Notes: generated from the sequence alone by a model not told the origin. Positions 24,258-33,061 are shown, numbered from the stretch's first letter. The stretch is 39,313 bases of DNA from an uncultured Clostridia bacterium (GCA_934281515.1 CAKQXG010000007.1:1-39313), one strand, 5' to 3'. Made by a program: numbers and translations.

Positions 24258-26122
24258 CAGTTGTCACCTCCTTGTCGTGTTGTCGCATCGACGTCCGCCG
24301 TGCCTTTTTGTTGTGACATATACACTTCGCGATAGATTTCGCAACTGTCAAGCAACTGTTCGTGAGTGCCTACGGCGTTAATTTTGCCGTCGTTCAGCAC
24401 GACAATTTTGTCACAATCGCAAACCGACGAAATACGTTGTGCGATGATGATTGTAGTCATGTCCTTGTCTAACTTCTTCAATCCCGCACGGATCTTGGCG
24501 TCGGTTGCGGTGTCTACCGCACTGGTACTGTCGTCGAGAATCATTATTTTGGGTTTTTTGAGCAAGGCACGCGCAATGCAAAGACGTTGTTTTTGTCCGC
24601 CGCTGACATTTACGCCGCCTTGTCCGAGGTCGGTTTGGTAGCCGTCGGGGAAGGAGTCGATAAATTCGTCGGCGCAAGCCGCTTTGCACGCCTCGACAAT
24701 TTGTTCGTCGGTTGCGTGTTCGTTGCCCCACAACAGGTTGTCGCGTATAGTACCGCTAAACAGTACGTTCTTTTGCAACACCATGCTGACGCCTTCGCGC
24801 AGGTTGTACAGACTGTACTCCTTTACGTCATGCCCGCCGACCTTGACCGAACCGCTCATCACATCGTAAAAACGAGGTATCAGCTGCACAAGGCTGCTTT
24901 TGCCGTCGCCCGTGCCGCCGATGATACCGACCGTTTCGCCCGAACGAATGTCGAGATTGATGTCGGAAAGAGTAAGATTGTCGGGGTCGGCGGAGTAGCT
25001 GAAATCGACGTGGTCAAACACAATGTTGCCGTTGTCCACGGTGATGTCGCTGTTTGCGCCGACAATGTCGGGATTGGTTTCCAACACTTCGTAGATGCGA
25101 TCCAGAGAGGCTCGGGACAACACCAGTTGAACCGCAATAAAGCAAATCATCATTACCGACGAAAGTATTTGCGAACAGTAACTCATCATTGCGGTAAGAG
25201 TGCCGACCTGCATCTTGCCGCGTGCAATGTCCGAACCGCCGACAATAAGCAAAGCGCAAATAGTGCCGTACACCACTACGTTGACGATGGGATTCATCAA
25301 TACCATAAATTTTTCCGCGCGGTATTGCGCCCGACGCACCTCTTCGGTGGAGTTTCGGTACTTCTCTTCCTCGTAGTCCTCACGTACGTACGCTTTGACG
25401 ACGCGTATGGCGACAAGGTCTTCTTGCACAAGTCCGTTCATTTCGTCGTACTTTTTGAGCATTTTTTTGAACAGCGGATGTACTTTGACGGAGATAAACG
25501 CCATGCCTACGCCCAGCAGCGGTATTGCAATGAGGAATATCCACGCCAGGTCAGGCTCGGTAACAAATGCCATTATTGCCGAAAAGATAAGCATTGCCGG
25601 AGCGCGAATGACGGTACGAATGATCATCATAAACGCTTGTTGAGCGTTGTTGACGTCGGTAGTACTGCGCGTGACAAGACTTGCGGTACTAAACTTGTCC
25701 ACGTTGCCGAAACTGAAACTTTGTATCTTTTCAAACAGCGATTTGCGTACGTTTTTGGAGAATCCCGCGCCGGCATCGGCACAAAACTTGCCCGCAAGAC
25801 TGCCGAAAGTGAGGGACAACACGGCGCACACGACCATCAAAATACCATAACTGAGTACGATATTGCGCATGATGTCGCCCGTGACCGCAACGCCTTCCGC
25901 ACCTGCCGCCAACGTTTGCAGTGTGCCTGAGGAGAAGTTCCAGAATACGATACTGCCTTCGGTCATCATTGTCTGCGAAGCGTACAACTGCATAGAGTTG
26001 AGAATGTTGGACATAAACAACGGCAGTACCACTTCCAACGCCGTTTCGCACAGCACCAACAACACTGTCAATATCGACGGCAATTCGTAACCTTTTGCTT
26101 GACTGAGTAATTTTTTTATCAT
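24257..26122 (-). CDS. ABC exporter half-transporter, subunit 1 (degenerate Walker B)
   Basis: A 621-residue ABC half-exporter. Six transmembrane helices precede an ATPase with Walker A GGTGDGKS, intact signature VSGGQ and Walker B IMILDDSTSAVD, where the catalytic Glu is Asp. The site formed by this Walker B is expected to be the inactive or slow one of a heterodimer, as in BmrC and TM287. The gene lies 93 nt after the MarR gene and overlaps subunit 2 by one nucleotide. The two genes are one functional unit. Confidence 0.94.
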   Translation of the reverse strand: MIKKLLSQAKGYELPSILTVLLVLCETALEVVLPLFMSNILNSMQLYASQTMMTEGSIVFWNFSSGTLQTLAAGAEGVAVTGDIMRNIVLSYGILMVVCAVLSLTFGSLAGKFCADAGAGFSKNVRKSLFEKIQSFSFGNVDKFSTASLVTRSTTDVNNAQQAFMMIIRTVIRAPAMLIFSAIMAFVTEPDLAWIFLIAIPLLGVGMAFISVKVHPLFKKMLKKYDEMNGLVQEDLVAIRVVKAYVREDYEEEKYRNSTEEVRRAQYRAEKFMVLMNPIVNVVVYGTICALLIVGGSDIARGKMQVGTLTAMMSYCSQILSSVMMICFIAVQLVLSRASLDRIYEVLETNPDIVGANSDITVDNGNIVFDHVDFSYSADPDNLTLSDINLDIRSGETVGIIGGTGDGKSSLVQLIPRFYDVMSGSVKVGGHDVKEYSLYNLREGVSMVLQKNVLFSGTIRDNLLWGNEHATDEQIVEACKAACADEFIDSFPDGYQTDLGQGGVNVSGGQKQRLCIARALLKKPKIMILDDSTSAVDTATDAKIRAGLKKLDKDMTTIIIAQRISSVCDCDKIVVLNDGKINAVGTHEQLLDSCEIYREVYMSQQKGTADVDATTRQGGDN

Positions 26123-26215
26123 AAAATACCTTTACCTTAGATAACAATGTTTTGCTTAAAGACAAAACAATTTTATTTACGTCCGCCGACGGCGATCTGC
26201 ATGTTGTGTTTCACT

Positions 26216-26635
26216 TCAACCAAGATTGGCGGCAATCACGGCCAAGATTTCAGACAACTGCGCCAGCTGTTCGTCGGTAAGTCCTCGAATCATGTTTTGC
26301 TCCATATCGGCCATGTACTTGCACAAATCCGACGACAATACCCGCCCCTTTTCGGTAATAGACACGGTCTTGTTGCGTTTGTCAGACGAGCTGACCGAAG
26401 TCTGCAAAAAGCCGCTTTGCTCCATGCGAGAAACAATCCCTACCACGGTAGGATGCGACACCTGCAAGTAGTCCCCTATCGCCTTTTGCGTACAACTGCC
26501 GCCGTTGAGGTTGAGAAAACGCAACACACGCACTTGCGATAAGGTTATACCGTGATTCTTCAAATTGTTGTCGGCATTTTGCTTTATCCTGTCTGATATA
26601 AATTTGATTTTGCCGCTTATGGTACGATTGTTCAT
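26216..26635 (-). CDS. MarR-family transcriptional regulator
   Basis: A 139-residue winged-helix regulator (from the ATG at 26635, preceded by GGGG; an upstream in-frame ATG at 26683 would lack a ribosome site). The DNA-binding part is TQKAIGDYLQVSHPTVVGIVSRMEQSGFL followed by the wing SSSDKRNKTVSITEKGR. It probably represses its own promoter and the downstream ABC exporter until a ligand binds; two matching palindromes overlie the promoter. Confidence 0.93.
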   Translation of the reverse strand: MNNRTISGKIKFISDRIKQNADNNLKNHGITLSQVRVLRFLNLNGGSCTQKAIGDYLQVSHPTVVGIVSRMEQSGFLQTSVSSSDKRNKTVSITEKGRVLSSDLCKYMADMEQNMIRGLTDEQLAQLSEILAVIAANLG

Positions 26636-26713
26636 GATTTTCCCCAATGCTTGCCAACTTTGTAAAAATACGCATTGTTGCATAACAAACTACTTGCGGA
26701 CGACAAAAAAAAA

Positions 26714-26748
26714 TGTAGCATGCTACACAAAAAGCGTAGTATGCTACG
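26714..26748. promoter_or_regulatory. Pair of MarR operators
   Basis: The perfect palindrome TGTAGCATGCTACA (26714-26727) and near-palindrome CGTAGTATGCTACG (26735-26748) have centres 21 bp apart (two helical turns). They start right after the -10 of the marR promoter, covering the start site and leader. Confidence 0.82.
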
Positions 26749-26749
26749 T

Positions 26750-26778
26750 ATTATACTCAAAACATTTAATAGTGTCAA
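26750..26778 (-). promoter_or_regulatory. Promoter of marR and the ABC exporter
   Basis: TTGACA (26778-26773), a 17-bp spacer and TATAAT (26755-26750) on the minus strand. Confidence 0.9.
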
Positions 26779-26901
26779 CCTTTTTACAGTGACTTTTTCA
26801 AGAAATCTTGCAAAAAAGAATGACTCGGAAGTCGTTTTATACAGCATTTGTCGACTCGGCGGCGCAAAAACCGTTCTGCGTGGGGTAGAAATATGTACCG
26901 C

Positions 26902-27906
26902 CTAGTCTTTCTTGTCGCGCTTGATACCGCAAAGGTCAAGTATGATGCTTATGACGGCAGACACTACTGCGGCAATCGGCCAGATAATCCATGTAAAGCC
27001 CCAATTGAAGGTAATAAACGACCAGACAAAATACGCCACCACCACCAGCATCCAGTACATGCTTTGAATTTTGACTCGGACAGACTTTTTTCCGCCGTCC
27101 TCGGTGCATTCGCCCGTGGCCATACGATAGGACTTGACAAACACATAGACATAGACAAATATAAATACGGCAATTGCGACTATCGCAAACAAAACGCCTA
27201 CCATGGGACAAACAAGTGACTCCGCGTTGCCAAATACGGCTACAAGTAACGGTATTGGCGACAACACGCACAAACCGCATGCAATTGCAGTCAAAGTGAC
27301 AAAAAAGCTCTTTCGACGGCTGATTTGGGTACGTAGCAGGGCTTTACTTGCTTCGTCGGGATTGTAGTCGGCAAAGGATGTTTTGCCAGACAACACAAAC
27401 AACACTACGGCAAGAGCAACCATTACCAAAAACACGCACAAACCTACGCCGGCGGCAATGGTTTCGTCCAGACCGCGACTAGAACAAAGCCCTGCCAGGA
27501 CAATCAGAACGACGGGACTTAGCACGCACAAAGCGGTGGCAATTGCGCAAATAATACTGTGTTTGTGCGCGACGGCGGCAACTTCGCTCAGCTCGGTTGC
27601 GGAAAGACGTCTGCCCGTGTCTTGCGGCTGCGAGGTGGTTTCGTCGACGGCAGCGGCTGCGACAGGGGCAGCGACGGTAGCCTCGGACGGAACGGCAACG
27701 GCGGCGGCGTCGGACAAAAGATAGTCGCACGACACGTCGAAGAGCTTTGCCATTTGCACAATTTTGTCGACCTCGGGCAAAGCAAGATCGCTTTCCCACT
27801 TGCCTACGGCTTGGCGGCTGACGTTAAGACGAAACGCCAGTTCTTCCTGCGACCAACCGCGTTGTTTGCGTTGTTCTACGATTTTTTGTGAAAGTTTCAT
27901 TTTCAT
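26902..27906 (-). CDS. XRE-family regulator with multi-pass membrane C-terminus
   Basis: A 334-residue protein. Residues 3-60 are a Cro/CI-type helix-turn-helix (WSQEELAFRLNVSRQAVGKWESDLALPEVDKI). An Ala-rich linker (about 65-105) leads to about six hydrophobic helices (from about residue 120 to 325). Such HTH-membrane fusions are common in Clostridia, and their signals are mostly unknown. The ATG at 27906 has AAGGAG close upstream; a start at 28038 would cover the promoter region. A perfect palindrome upstream may be its operator. The downstream end overlaps no gene, with only a weak hairpin plus T-run near 26815-26835. Confidence 0.88.
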   Translation of the reverse strand: MKMKLSQKIVEQRKQRGWSQEELAFRLNVSRQAVGKWESDLALPEVDKIVQMAKLFDVSCDYLLSDAAAVAVPSEATVAAPVAAAAVDETTSQPQDTGRRLSATELSEVAAVAHKHSIICAIATALCVLSPVVLIVLAGLCSSRGLDETIAAGVGLCVFLVMVALAVVLFVLSGKTSFADYNPDEASKALLRTQISRRKSFFVTLTAIACGLCVLSPIPLLVAVFGNAESLVCPMVGVLFAIVAIAVFIFVYVYVFVKSYRMATGECTEDGGKKSVRVKIQSMYWMLVVVAYFVWSFITFNWGFTWIIWPIAAVVSAVISIILDLCGIKRDKKD

Positions 27907-27992
27907 TTTTCTCCTTTGTTCCGAACGTTTTATTTCGCTGTTATTATACACCGCAACCGCCGTTTTCACCACCAATTTTACATTGCATTTAC

Positions 27993-28007
27993 GCAACCAA
28001 AGGTTGC
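27993..28007. promoter_or_regulatory. Palindrome upstream of the XRE gene
   Basis: GCAACC-AAA-GGTTGC is a perfect 6-bp inverted repeat about 90 bp before the start codon, upstream of a TATAAT-like -10 (27949-27944 region). It may be an autoregulatory site. Confidence 0.4.
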
Positions 28008-28101
28008 ATACACCGAGTTTTTTGCAAATTTCAGGCAAAAAACATAAAAATCACTTCACAATGTTTACAAAACTAAGGTTTCGGCACACGTTACGTCGCA
28101 C

Positions 28102-28136
28102 AAAAAAAAGAAAAACGCCTTACAATCGCAAGGCGT
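28102..28136 (-). terminator. Terminator after the FtsX permease and the structured region
   Basis: On the minus strand ACGCCTT/AAGGCGT form a stem followed by TTTTTC and a T8 run. It lies 350 nt past the FtsX stop, so a minus transcript would include the structured region as a long 3' tail. Confidence 0.8.
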
Positions 28137-28196
28137 ATAGCACGTAGATACAACGTGCAATAAAGAAGATACACAATGTGAAATTTGCACAATAGT

Positions 28197-28350
28197 AGAT
28201 TGGTGCAGATAGTGGCAACAGTTGACGGTAACACGAAGGAGCCACCTGACGTGGACGCACTAGTGGAGAAGGGAAGGCTTGAAAGTGGTTGTTGTTAATC
28301 CATAGTCGCCCCACCGGCGAGGTGCGTAGCTGCCAGATGCGCCGTTACCC
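28197..28350. ncRNA. Candidate structured RNA, unit 1 of a tandem pair
   Basis: This unit shares ordered blocks with unit 2: AGATTGGTGCAGATAG (28197-28212), AACAG (28217-28221), CTGACG (28246-28251), CATAG (28301-28305) and CGTAGCTGCCAGATGC (28325-28340). Possible stems are CCAC/GTGG around CTGAC (28242-28245, 28251-28254), TCGCC/GGCGA (28306-28310, 28316-28320) and GGTGCG/TGCGCC (28321-28326, 28338-28343). GTGGC (28212-28216) could pair with GCCAC (28241-28245) instead of the CTGAC stem. There is no open reading frame that looks coding. Strand is undecided; GA-rich loops favour plus, the terminator at 28102 favours minus. Confidence 0.5.
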
Positions 28351-28360
28351 GATAAAGACC

Positions 28361-28492
28361 AATGAAACGGCGGAGATTGGTGTAGATAGGCACAACAGGG
28401 CGAAATGCGCAAGGGAAGTGTACACTGACGTACATGACCGAGCATAGACGGCAAACGTAGCCGCTAGATGCCCCGATATCCGCCGTTTCATT
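28361..28492. ncRNA. Candidate structured RNA, unit 2 of a tandem pair
   Basis: Unit 2 is closed by a perfect 14-bp stem (28361-28374 with 28479-28492) that covers the FtsX stop codon. Inside are AGATTGGTGTAGATAG (28374-28389), AACAG (28394-28398), CTGACG (28425-28430), CATAG (28443-28447) and CGTAGCCGCTAGATGC (28456-28471), in the same order as unit 1. TGTAC/GTACA flank CTGAC. GGCA/TGCC enclose the TAGC-loop block. It matches no RNA family I can name. Confidence 0.5.
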
Positions 28493-31241
28493 CGGTGGCT
28501 TTCATGGCCTCGACCATATCCACTCCATCGATTTTGTGGCGCATGACAAGATTGACAAGCAAGGTAAACAATATCGAAATCGCCAAAGATATGAAGTAAC
28601 TCCACACATAGATGTCGCGCCCGAACATAACCTGGTCCACTTCTACCGTTTTGACGACAAACGCATGCAGAAACACGCCGAGAACCAATCCGACAAGAGA
28701 TCCGACAAAGCTCAGAATGTTTATCTCGCGGAAAATGTAGTTCTGCACTTCCTTTTTGTGGAAACCAAGCACACGTATTGTAGCAAGTTCTTTGCGGCGT
28801 TCGCAAATGTTGACGTTGGTAAGATTGTACAACACCACCATAGACAACAAACCTGCGGCAAGTATCAGCACAAGTATTACGCCGTTGATACTACCTATGC
28901 TTTTGTCAAAGTTGTTGCGCAACGTTGCGGACGAGTTGACATACAGCACGCTGTCAAAAGCCATCAACTCCGTCATAAACGACTGTTCGTCCACGTCGGA
29001 ACCGCTTGCGACAAGCAACGACGTGTAATCGGGTGCGGCATCGAACAACGTACGATAGACAGACTCCGACATGTAACAGTATGCCGAAACGTAATTTTCG
29101 GTTATGCCCACAACCTTGGCCTTGCCCCCTACGCCGTCGATTTGCAACGACACTTCGTCGCCGACAAGCACACCTAGCGTTTCCGCCAGTTTTTCGGTCA
29201 GTACAACGCCGTCGGTCGGAAAAGCGATTTTGTCGCCGCTCTTACGTGTACGCAAAGCGATAAAGTTGTCGAAGTCGACTTGACTTTCTTGTTGCGGCAC
29301 GCAAACAATAACATTTTGCTTGCCCGAGCCAAAACGTATATCGGCGTTGACGTCGCACACGGGTAGATATTTGCTACCGCTGTCGGCAATAGTTTGCAAC
29401 AGTTCGGCGTTATTTGCCCAACCGTCGTTTTTTGTCATGACGGTAAGGTCGTACTTGTAGATTTGACCGAATTGCTTGTCTACAATGTCGTTGACGCTGT
29501 CACGTACACCGAAACCCGTCAACAACAATGCAGTACATCCCGCTACGCCTACAATGGTCATTACAAGACGCTTTTTGTAGCGGAACAAGTTACGACAAGT
29601 GACTTTTTGCGTAAAAGACAGTCGTTTCCAAACAAAGGGGATGCGCTCCAACCAAATGCGCTTGCCTGCTTGCGGAGCCTTGGGGCGCATCAAATCGGCA
29701 GGTTTGGACACAAACGCATCCATGCACGCCCACAGTGTGGCCACGACAATGCTGCCGATTGTAACGGGAGCAACCCATGCGACGATTTCCCAACGGAAAG
29801 GCGTGAGGCACTTCGGCACGGTAAACATCATGCTGTACGCCGAAGCAATCGCCGCAGGAAACAACTTGAAACCGACAATCAATCCCAGCGCACATCCGAG
29901 AACGGAAGACAACATGCCGTACAGCAAAAACTCTCCCAGAATGTTGAAATTGGAAAATCCAAGTGCTTTAAGCGTGCCGATTTGTCCGCGACGCTCTTCC
30001 ACAAGACGGGTCATTGTAGTAAGCGCAACAAGCAACGCCACGCAGAAGAAGAACACGGGAAACACTTTTGAAAGCGCGGCAACCTTGCCGACATTGCTTT
30101 TGTAAGCGTCGAAGTTGACAAGGTCGTTGCGGGTAAGCACCAGACAACGTGCAGAGTCGAGCGATGATATCAAACTTGTAGCGTAGTCGTAGGTGTCATT
30201 CAAGTCGGCCAACAATTCTACACCCGAAGTCTTGTCGGGAGTGGCGGCATAAGCAATGCACTTGTCGATAAGCGCCGACCAACTTGCGTTGCCCATACCG
30301 TCGATAAATTGTTTGTAAATGTTCCATTGGCTTACGGTTGCACTGTCAATTGCAGTACCTTCTTCGACAGACTTCGCTACGACGTCTATCGTATCGGACA
30401 GAAGTTGCTTCATCGTTTCGGCTTGCGTTGTCAGTTCATTTTTGCGCTCGTCAACGCATTTGGCGCCGACATTGGCAAATATCGACATGCGGCCGTCGAC
30501 AAATTCGGCGTATTCGTCGGAAAAGGCATCAAGCGACTTTGCGCCCTTCAATGTGACATATACGTCGGTTAAGTAGTCGAAAGTGAACAAATTGTCACGT
30601 GTGTACACGTCGAGAGAAATTGTACCCGTACCCACCGTGGTAGGCTCGTGTGTGACACTTATGCAAGTGGGACTTTGCACCAGTCCTACCACTTTGAGCG
30701 TAGTATGCGCCATTTGTCCGACGGTAGCGTCGTAGTCGACGTTGTCGTGCGAAACGGTGACGGTTGCGCCGACAGTCAAATCTCCGCCGAGGTATTTGCC
30801 GGCAGGCGATTGTATCACGCACTCATCGTCGGCCCTAGGCAAACGGCCTTCCTTCAAAACAAACTTGTTTAGTTTGGTTGCTTCCTTCGGATCGTCGCCG
30901 TTGTAGTCGCTTCGCAAAACAGAATATACTCTTGCCGTGTAGGACTTGGACTCTCCTTCTAGTATCATATCCAACACTTTGGCAGGTTGCGCAGATTCTA
31001 CGACGGATAACCCTGCAATTTGCCTAACCGCATCTGTCGTAAACCCTATGGTCGACTTGACGTCAAGGTCGTACATGTTGTTGTCGTCCATATATTTGTC
31101 TGCGGTTTGATACATGTCAGGACTGGTTGCGGCAAGTCCTGCCATAAACCCGGCGCCCAACGCTACAATAAACAATATGGACAAAAATCTGTTGATACTG
31201 CTGCGTATGCCGCGCAAAATATTTTTACTGCGTGCTCTCAT
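28488..31241 (-). CDS. FtsX-like ABC transporter permease
   Basis: A 917-residue permease with one N-terminal helix (about 19-41), a large extracellular part (about 45-385), a first FtsX unit with helices near 395-415, 450-480 and 505-525, another helix near 565-585, a second extracellular part and a second FtsX unit (about 790-812, 845-865, 880-900). This double-FtsX layout is typical of MacB/LolC-like permeases of Bacillota that work with a separate ATPase. Its start is 3 nt after the ATPase stop, so the two form one transporter, probably handling peptides, lipids or lipoproteins by a mechanical cycle. Substrate unknown. Confidence 0.92.
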   Translation of the reverse strand: MRARSKNILRGIRSSINRFLSILFIVALGAGFMAGLAATSPDMYQTADKYMDDNNMYDLDVKSTIGFTTDAVRQIAGLSVVESAQPAKVLDMILEGESKSYTARVYSVLRSDYNGDDPKEATKLNKFVLKEGRLPRADDECVIQSPAGKYLGGDLTVGATVTVSHDNVDYDATVGQMAHTTLKVVGLVQSPTCISVTHEPTTVGTGTISLDVYTRDNLFTFDYLTDVYVTLKGAKSLDAFSDEYAEFVDGRMSIFANVGAKCVDERKNELTTQAETMKQLLSDTIDVVAKSVEEGTAIDSATVSQWNIYKQFIDGMGNASWSALIDKCIAYAATPDKTSGVELLADLNDTYDYATSLISSLDSARCLVLTRNDLVNFDAYKSNVGKVAALSKVFPVFFFCVALLVALTTMTRLVEERRGQIGTLKALGFSNFNILGEFLLYGMLSSVLGCALGLIVGFKLFPAAIASAYSMMFTVPKCLTPFRWEIVAWVAPVTIGSIVVATLWACMDAFVSKPADLMRPKAPQAGKRIWLERIPFVWKRLSFTQKVTCRNLFRYKKRLVMTIVGVAGCTALLLTGFGVRDSVNDIVDKQFGQIYKYDLTVMTKNDGWANNAELLQTIADSGSKYLPVCDVNADIRFGSGKQNVIVCVPQQESQVDFDNFIALRTRKSGDKIAFPTDGVVLTEKLAETLGVLVGDEVSLQIDGVGGKAKVVGITENYVSAYCYMSESVYRTLFDAAPDYTSLLVASGSDVDEQSFMTELMAFDSVLYVNSSATLRNNFDKSIGSINGVILVLILAAGLLSMVVLYNLTNVNICERRKELATIRVLGFHKKEVQNYIFREINILSFVGSLVGLVLGVFLHAFVVKTVEVDQVMFGRDIYVWSYFISLAISILFTLLVNLVMRHKIDGVDMVEAMKATE

Positions 31242-31244
31242 GGC

Positions 31245-31946
31245 TCACCACTCTATCTGTTGTACGGGCGTGGGATTGTCGTTGGTGGTAACTTCGTACG
31301 CCTGCCCGTTTTTGACGCGGATTACGCGATCTGCAATCTGCGTAAGCGCACCGTTATGGGTGATGATTATTACCGTCTTGCCCGTGTTGCGGCAAGTGTC
31401 TTGCAACAACGTAAGCACCGCTTTACCCGTGTTGTAGTCCAATGCGCCCGTAGGCTCGTCGCAAAGAATGATCTTGGGATTTTTGGCAAGGGCGCGCGCT
31501 ATCGACACACGTTGTTGCTCGCCGCCGGACAGTTGTGCAGGGAAGTTGTCCACACGCTCGGCAAGTCCCACGTCTGCAAGAGTTTTGACGGGGTCAAGGC
31601 TGTTTTTGCAGATTTCCGATGCAAGTTCGACGTTTTCCCGCGCGGTAAGGTTGGGCACAAGGTTGTAAAACTGAAACACGAACCCGACGTCGTTGCGGCG
31701 ATAGTCGGTCAGTTGTCTGTCGTTAAGCTTGCTGATTTCCTGTCCGTCCAGCATAACCATGCCGCTCGTTGCGCTGTCCATTCCGCCGAGAATGTTGAGT
31801 AGTGTGGTTTTGCCTGCGCCGCTAGGACCGACAATTACGCAAAGTTCACCCTTTTCCACAACAAAACTCATGTGATTGAGCGCATAAGTTACTTGTTCTC
31901 CGTTTCCGTAGGACTTGACAATGTCCTTAAATTCGATATAAGCCAT
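31245..31946 (-). CDS. ABC transporter ATP-binding protein (LolD/MacB type)
   Basis: A 233-residue ATPase with Walker A GPSGAGKT (about 41-48), Q-loop VFQFYNLVPNLTARENV, signature LSGGEQQRVSIARAL, Walker B IILCDEPTGALD and switch His in IIITHN. This is the LolD/MacB/FtsE type that drives FtsX permeases, and the permease follows directly. AGGAG precedes the ATG. Promoter TTGCGT-17-TAAAAT is listed separately. Confidence 0.95.
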   Translation of the reverse strand: MAYIEFKDIVKSYGNGEQVTYALNHMSFVVEKGELCVIVGPSGAGKTTLLNILGGMDSATSGMVMLDGQEISKLNDRQLTDYRRNDVGFVFQFYNLVPNLTARENVELASEICKNSLDPVKTLADVGLAERVDNFPAQLSGGEQQRVSIARALAKNPKIILCDEPTGALDYNTGKAVLTLLQDTCRNTGKTVIIITHNGALTQIADRVIRVKNGQAYEVTTNDNPTPVQQIEW

Positions 31947-31968
31947 ACAACACTCCTATTTGTTAGAT

Positions 31969-31997
31969 ATTTTACCATATTTCCCGTATTTACGCAA
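31969..31997 (-). promoter_or_regulatory. Promoter of the ABC ATPase/FtsX operon
   Basis: TTGCGT (31997-31992), a 17-bp spacer and TAAAAT (31974-31969) with an upstream TGG on the minus strand. Confidence 0.65.
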
Positions 31998-32030
31998 CCG
32001 AGCGGCAATCACATTTTTTGCCACTTCTCC

Positions 32031-32059
32031 TTGCAAAAACTTTGCGAACAGTGTACAAT
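32031..32059 (+). promoter_or_regulatory. Promoter of the RluA-type gene, predicting a leaderless mRNA
   Basis: TTGCAA (32031-32036), a 17-bp spacer and TACAAT (32054-32059). The expected start site, about 7 nt after the -10, falls on the A of the ATG at 32066. Confidence 0.6.
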
Positions 32060-32065
32060 AGTTGT

Positions 32066-32914
32066 ATGAAGATAGTAAAAACGATAGACAACGCCGACTG
32101 TGGCAAGACAATACGTCAGTTATTTGCCGAAATGAAGTTGTCCGGCACAACGGTCAAGCGTTTTAAGTACGACGGCAAAATCGACGTGAACGGCACGGTG
32201 CAAAACGTCAACTACGTGTTGCGACAAAACGACGTACTGACGCTTGTAGCAAACGAGTCGGCTTTGCACCCCGTAGAGGCAGAAATGTCGGCAAAAATAG
32301 CATACGTAGACAATTTTTTGTACATCGCCGACAAACCGTACGGCATAAACACGCACCCCGACCGCGCCCACAAGGAGGACACGTTGGGCAACCGTCTATC
32401 CACCGCTTTCGGCAAAGACTTTGCTTTGCGCATTGTAACACGACTTGACAAAACCACAAGCGGTCTGGTGTTGGGCGCATTCGACGCAGTGACCGCCGAA
32501 CGACTTAACGACATGCAGTTGCGCCACTCCATTGTAAAGCAATATGTTGCCGTTGTGTGCGGCAAAGTGCAACCCGACCAAGGGCGCATAGATTTGCCGT
32601 TGTTGCGCGTCGACGAACAAAACAAGACGATTTGCGATCCGGTCGGTAAGCCATCCTCAACCGAATACACGACGATTGGCTACAATCCCGAAACCGACAC
32701 CACCGTTGTACGCCTTACACCCGAAACGGGCCGCACACACCAACTAAGGGCGCACATGGCGGCAATCGGCTACCCGATACTGGGCGACGTGCTGTACAGA
32801 GGAAGACCTGCCGACCGCATCTATCTGCATTGCGCACGCCTGACATTTGTACACCCCTTTGTCGACAAGGTGGTAGACGTAAAGTCCGTACCCGACGAAC
32901 CACTTTTCGATTAA
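32066..32914 (+). CDS. RluA-family pseudouridine synthase
   Basis: A 282-residue RNA pseudouridine synthase. An S4-like RNA-binding domain (about 10-60) is followed by the catalytic domain with IVTRLDKTTSGLVL, catalytic Asp128, and the later motifs YVAVVCGKV and LTPETGRTHQLRAHMAAIGYPILGD. It converts uridine to pseudouridine in rRNA or tRNA; the exact site is unknown. No ribosome binding site precedes the ATG, and the -10 box ends only 6 nt before it, so translation is probably leaderless. An upstream in-frame ATG at 32018 lies inside the promoter and encodes a non-conserved stretch. Confidence 0.92.
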   Translation: MKIVKTIDNADCGKTIRQLFAEMKLSGTTVKRFKYDGKIDVNGTVQNVNYVLRQNDVLTLVANESALHPVEAEMSAKIAYVDNFLYIADKPYGINTHPDRAHKEDTLGNRLSTAFGKDFALRIVTRLDKTTSGLVLGAFDAVTAERLNDMQLRHSIVKQYVAVVCGKVQPDQGRIDLPLLRVDEQNKTICDPVGKPSSTEYTTIGYNPETDTTVVRLTPETGRTHQLRAHMAAIGYPILGDVLYRGRPADRIYLHCARLTFVHPFVDKVVDVKSVPDEPLFD

Positions 32915-32997
32915 CTACGTAAGGGAAACAAACCGAATATTGTCGGATTTGTATAAAAAAATTACAACGTATGCAAAAATCAGTTACTAAACGACAT

Positions 32998-33044
32998 ACA
33001 AAAGGCTGTTGCAAGAAACTCTCTCGCAACAGCCTTTTACTTTG
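32998..33044. terminator. Terminator after the RluA-type gene
   Basis: AAAAGGCTGTTGC (33000-33012) pairs perfectly with GCAACAGCCTTTT (33026-33038). It lies between two converging genes and could work both ways. Confidence 0.88.
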
Positions 33045-33061
33045 TTAATAATGTTTTTGCG

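Noticed and set aside
27907..28038. A longer N-terminus of the XRE regulator from 28038
   Set aside because: It would cover the palindrome and the probable promoter, has no ribosome site and adds no conserved residues before the HTH.
28137..28487. A known tRNA, tmRNA, RNase P, SRP RNA or group II intron domain in the 350-bp gap
   Set aside because: None of the hallmark sequences of these RNAs is present on either strand by eye; the tandem unit remains unassigned.
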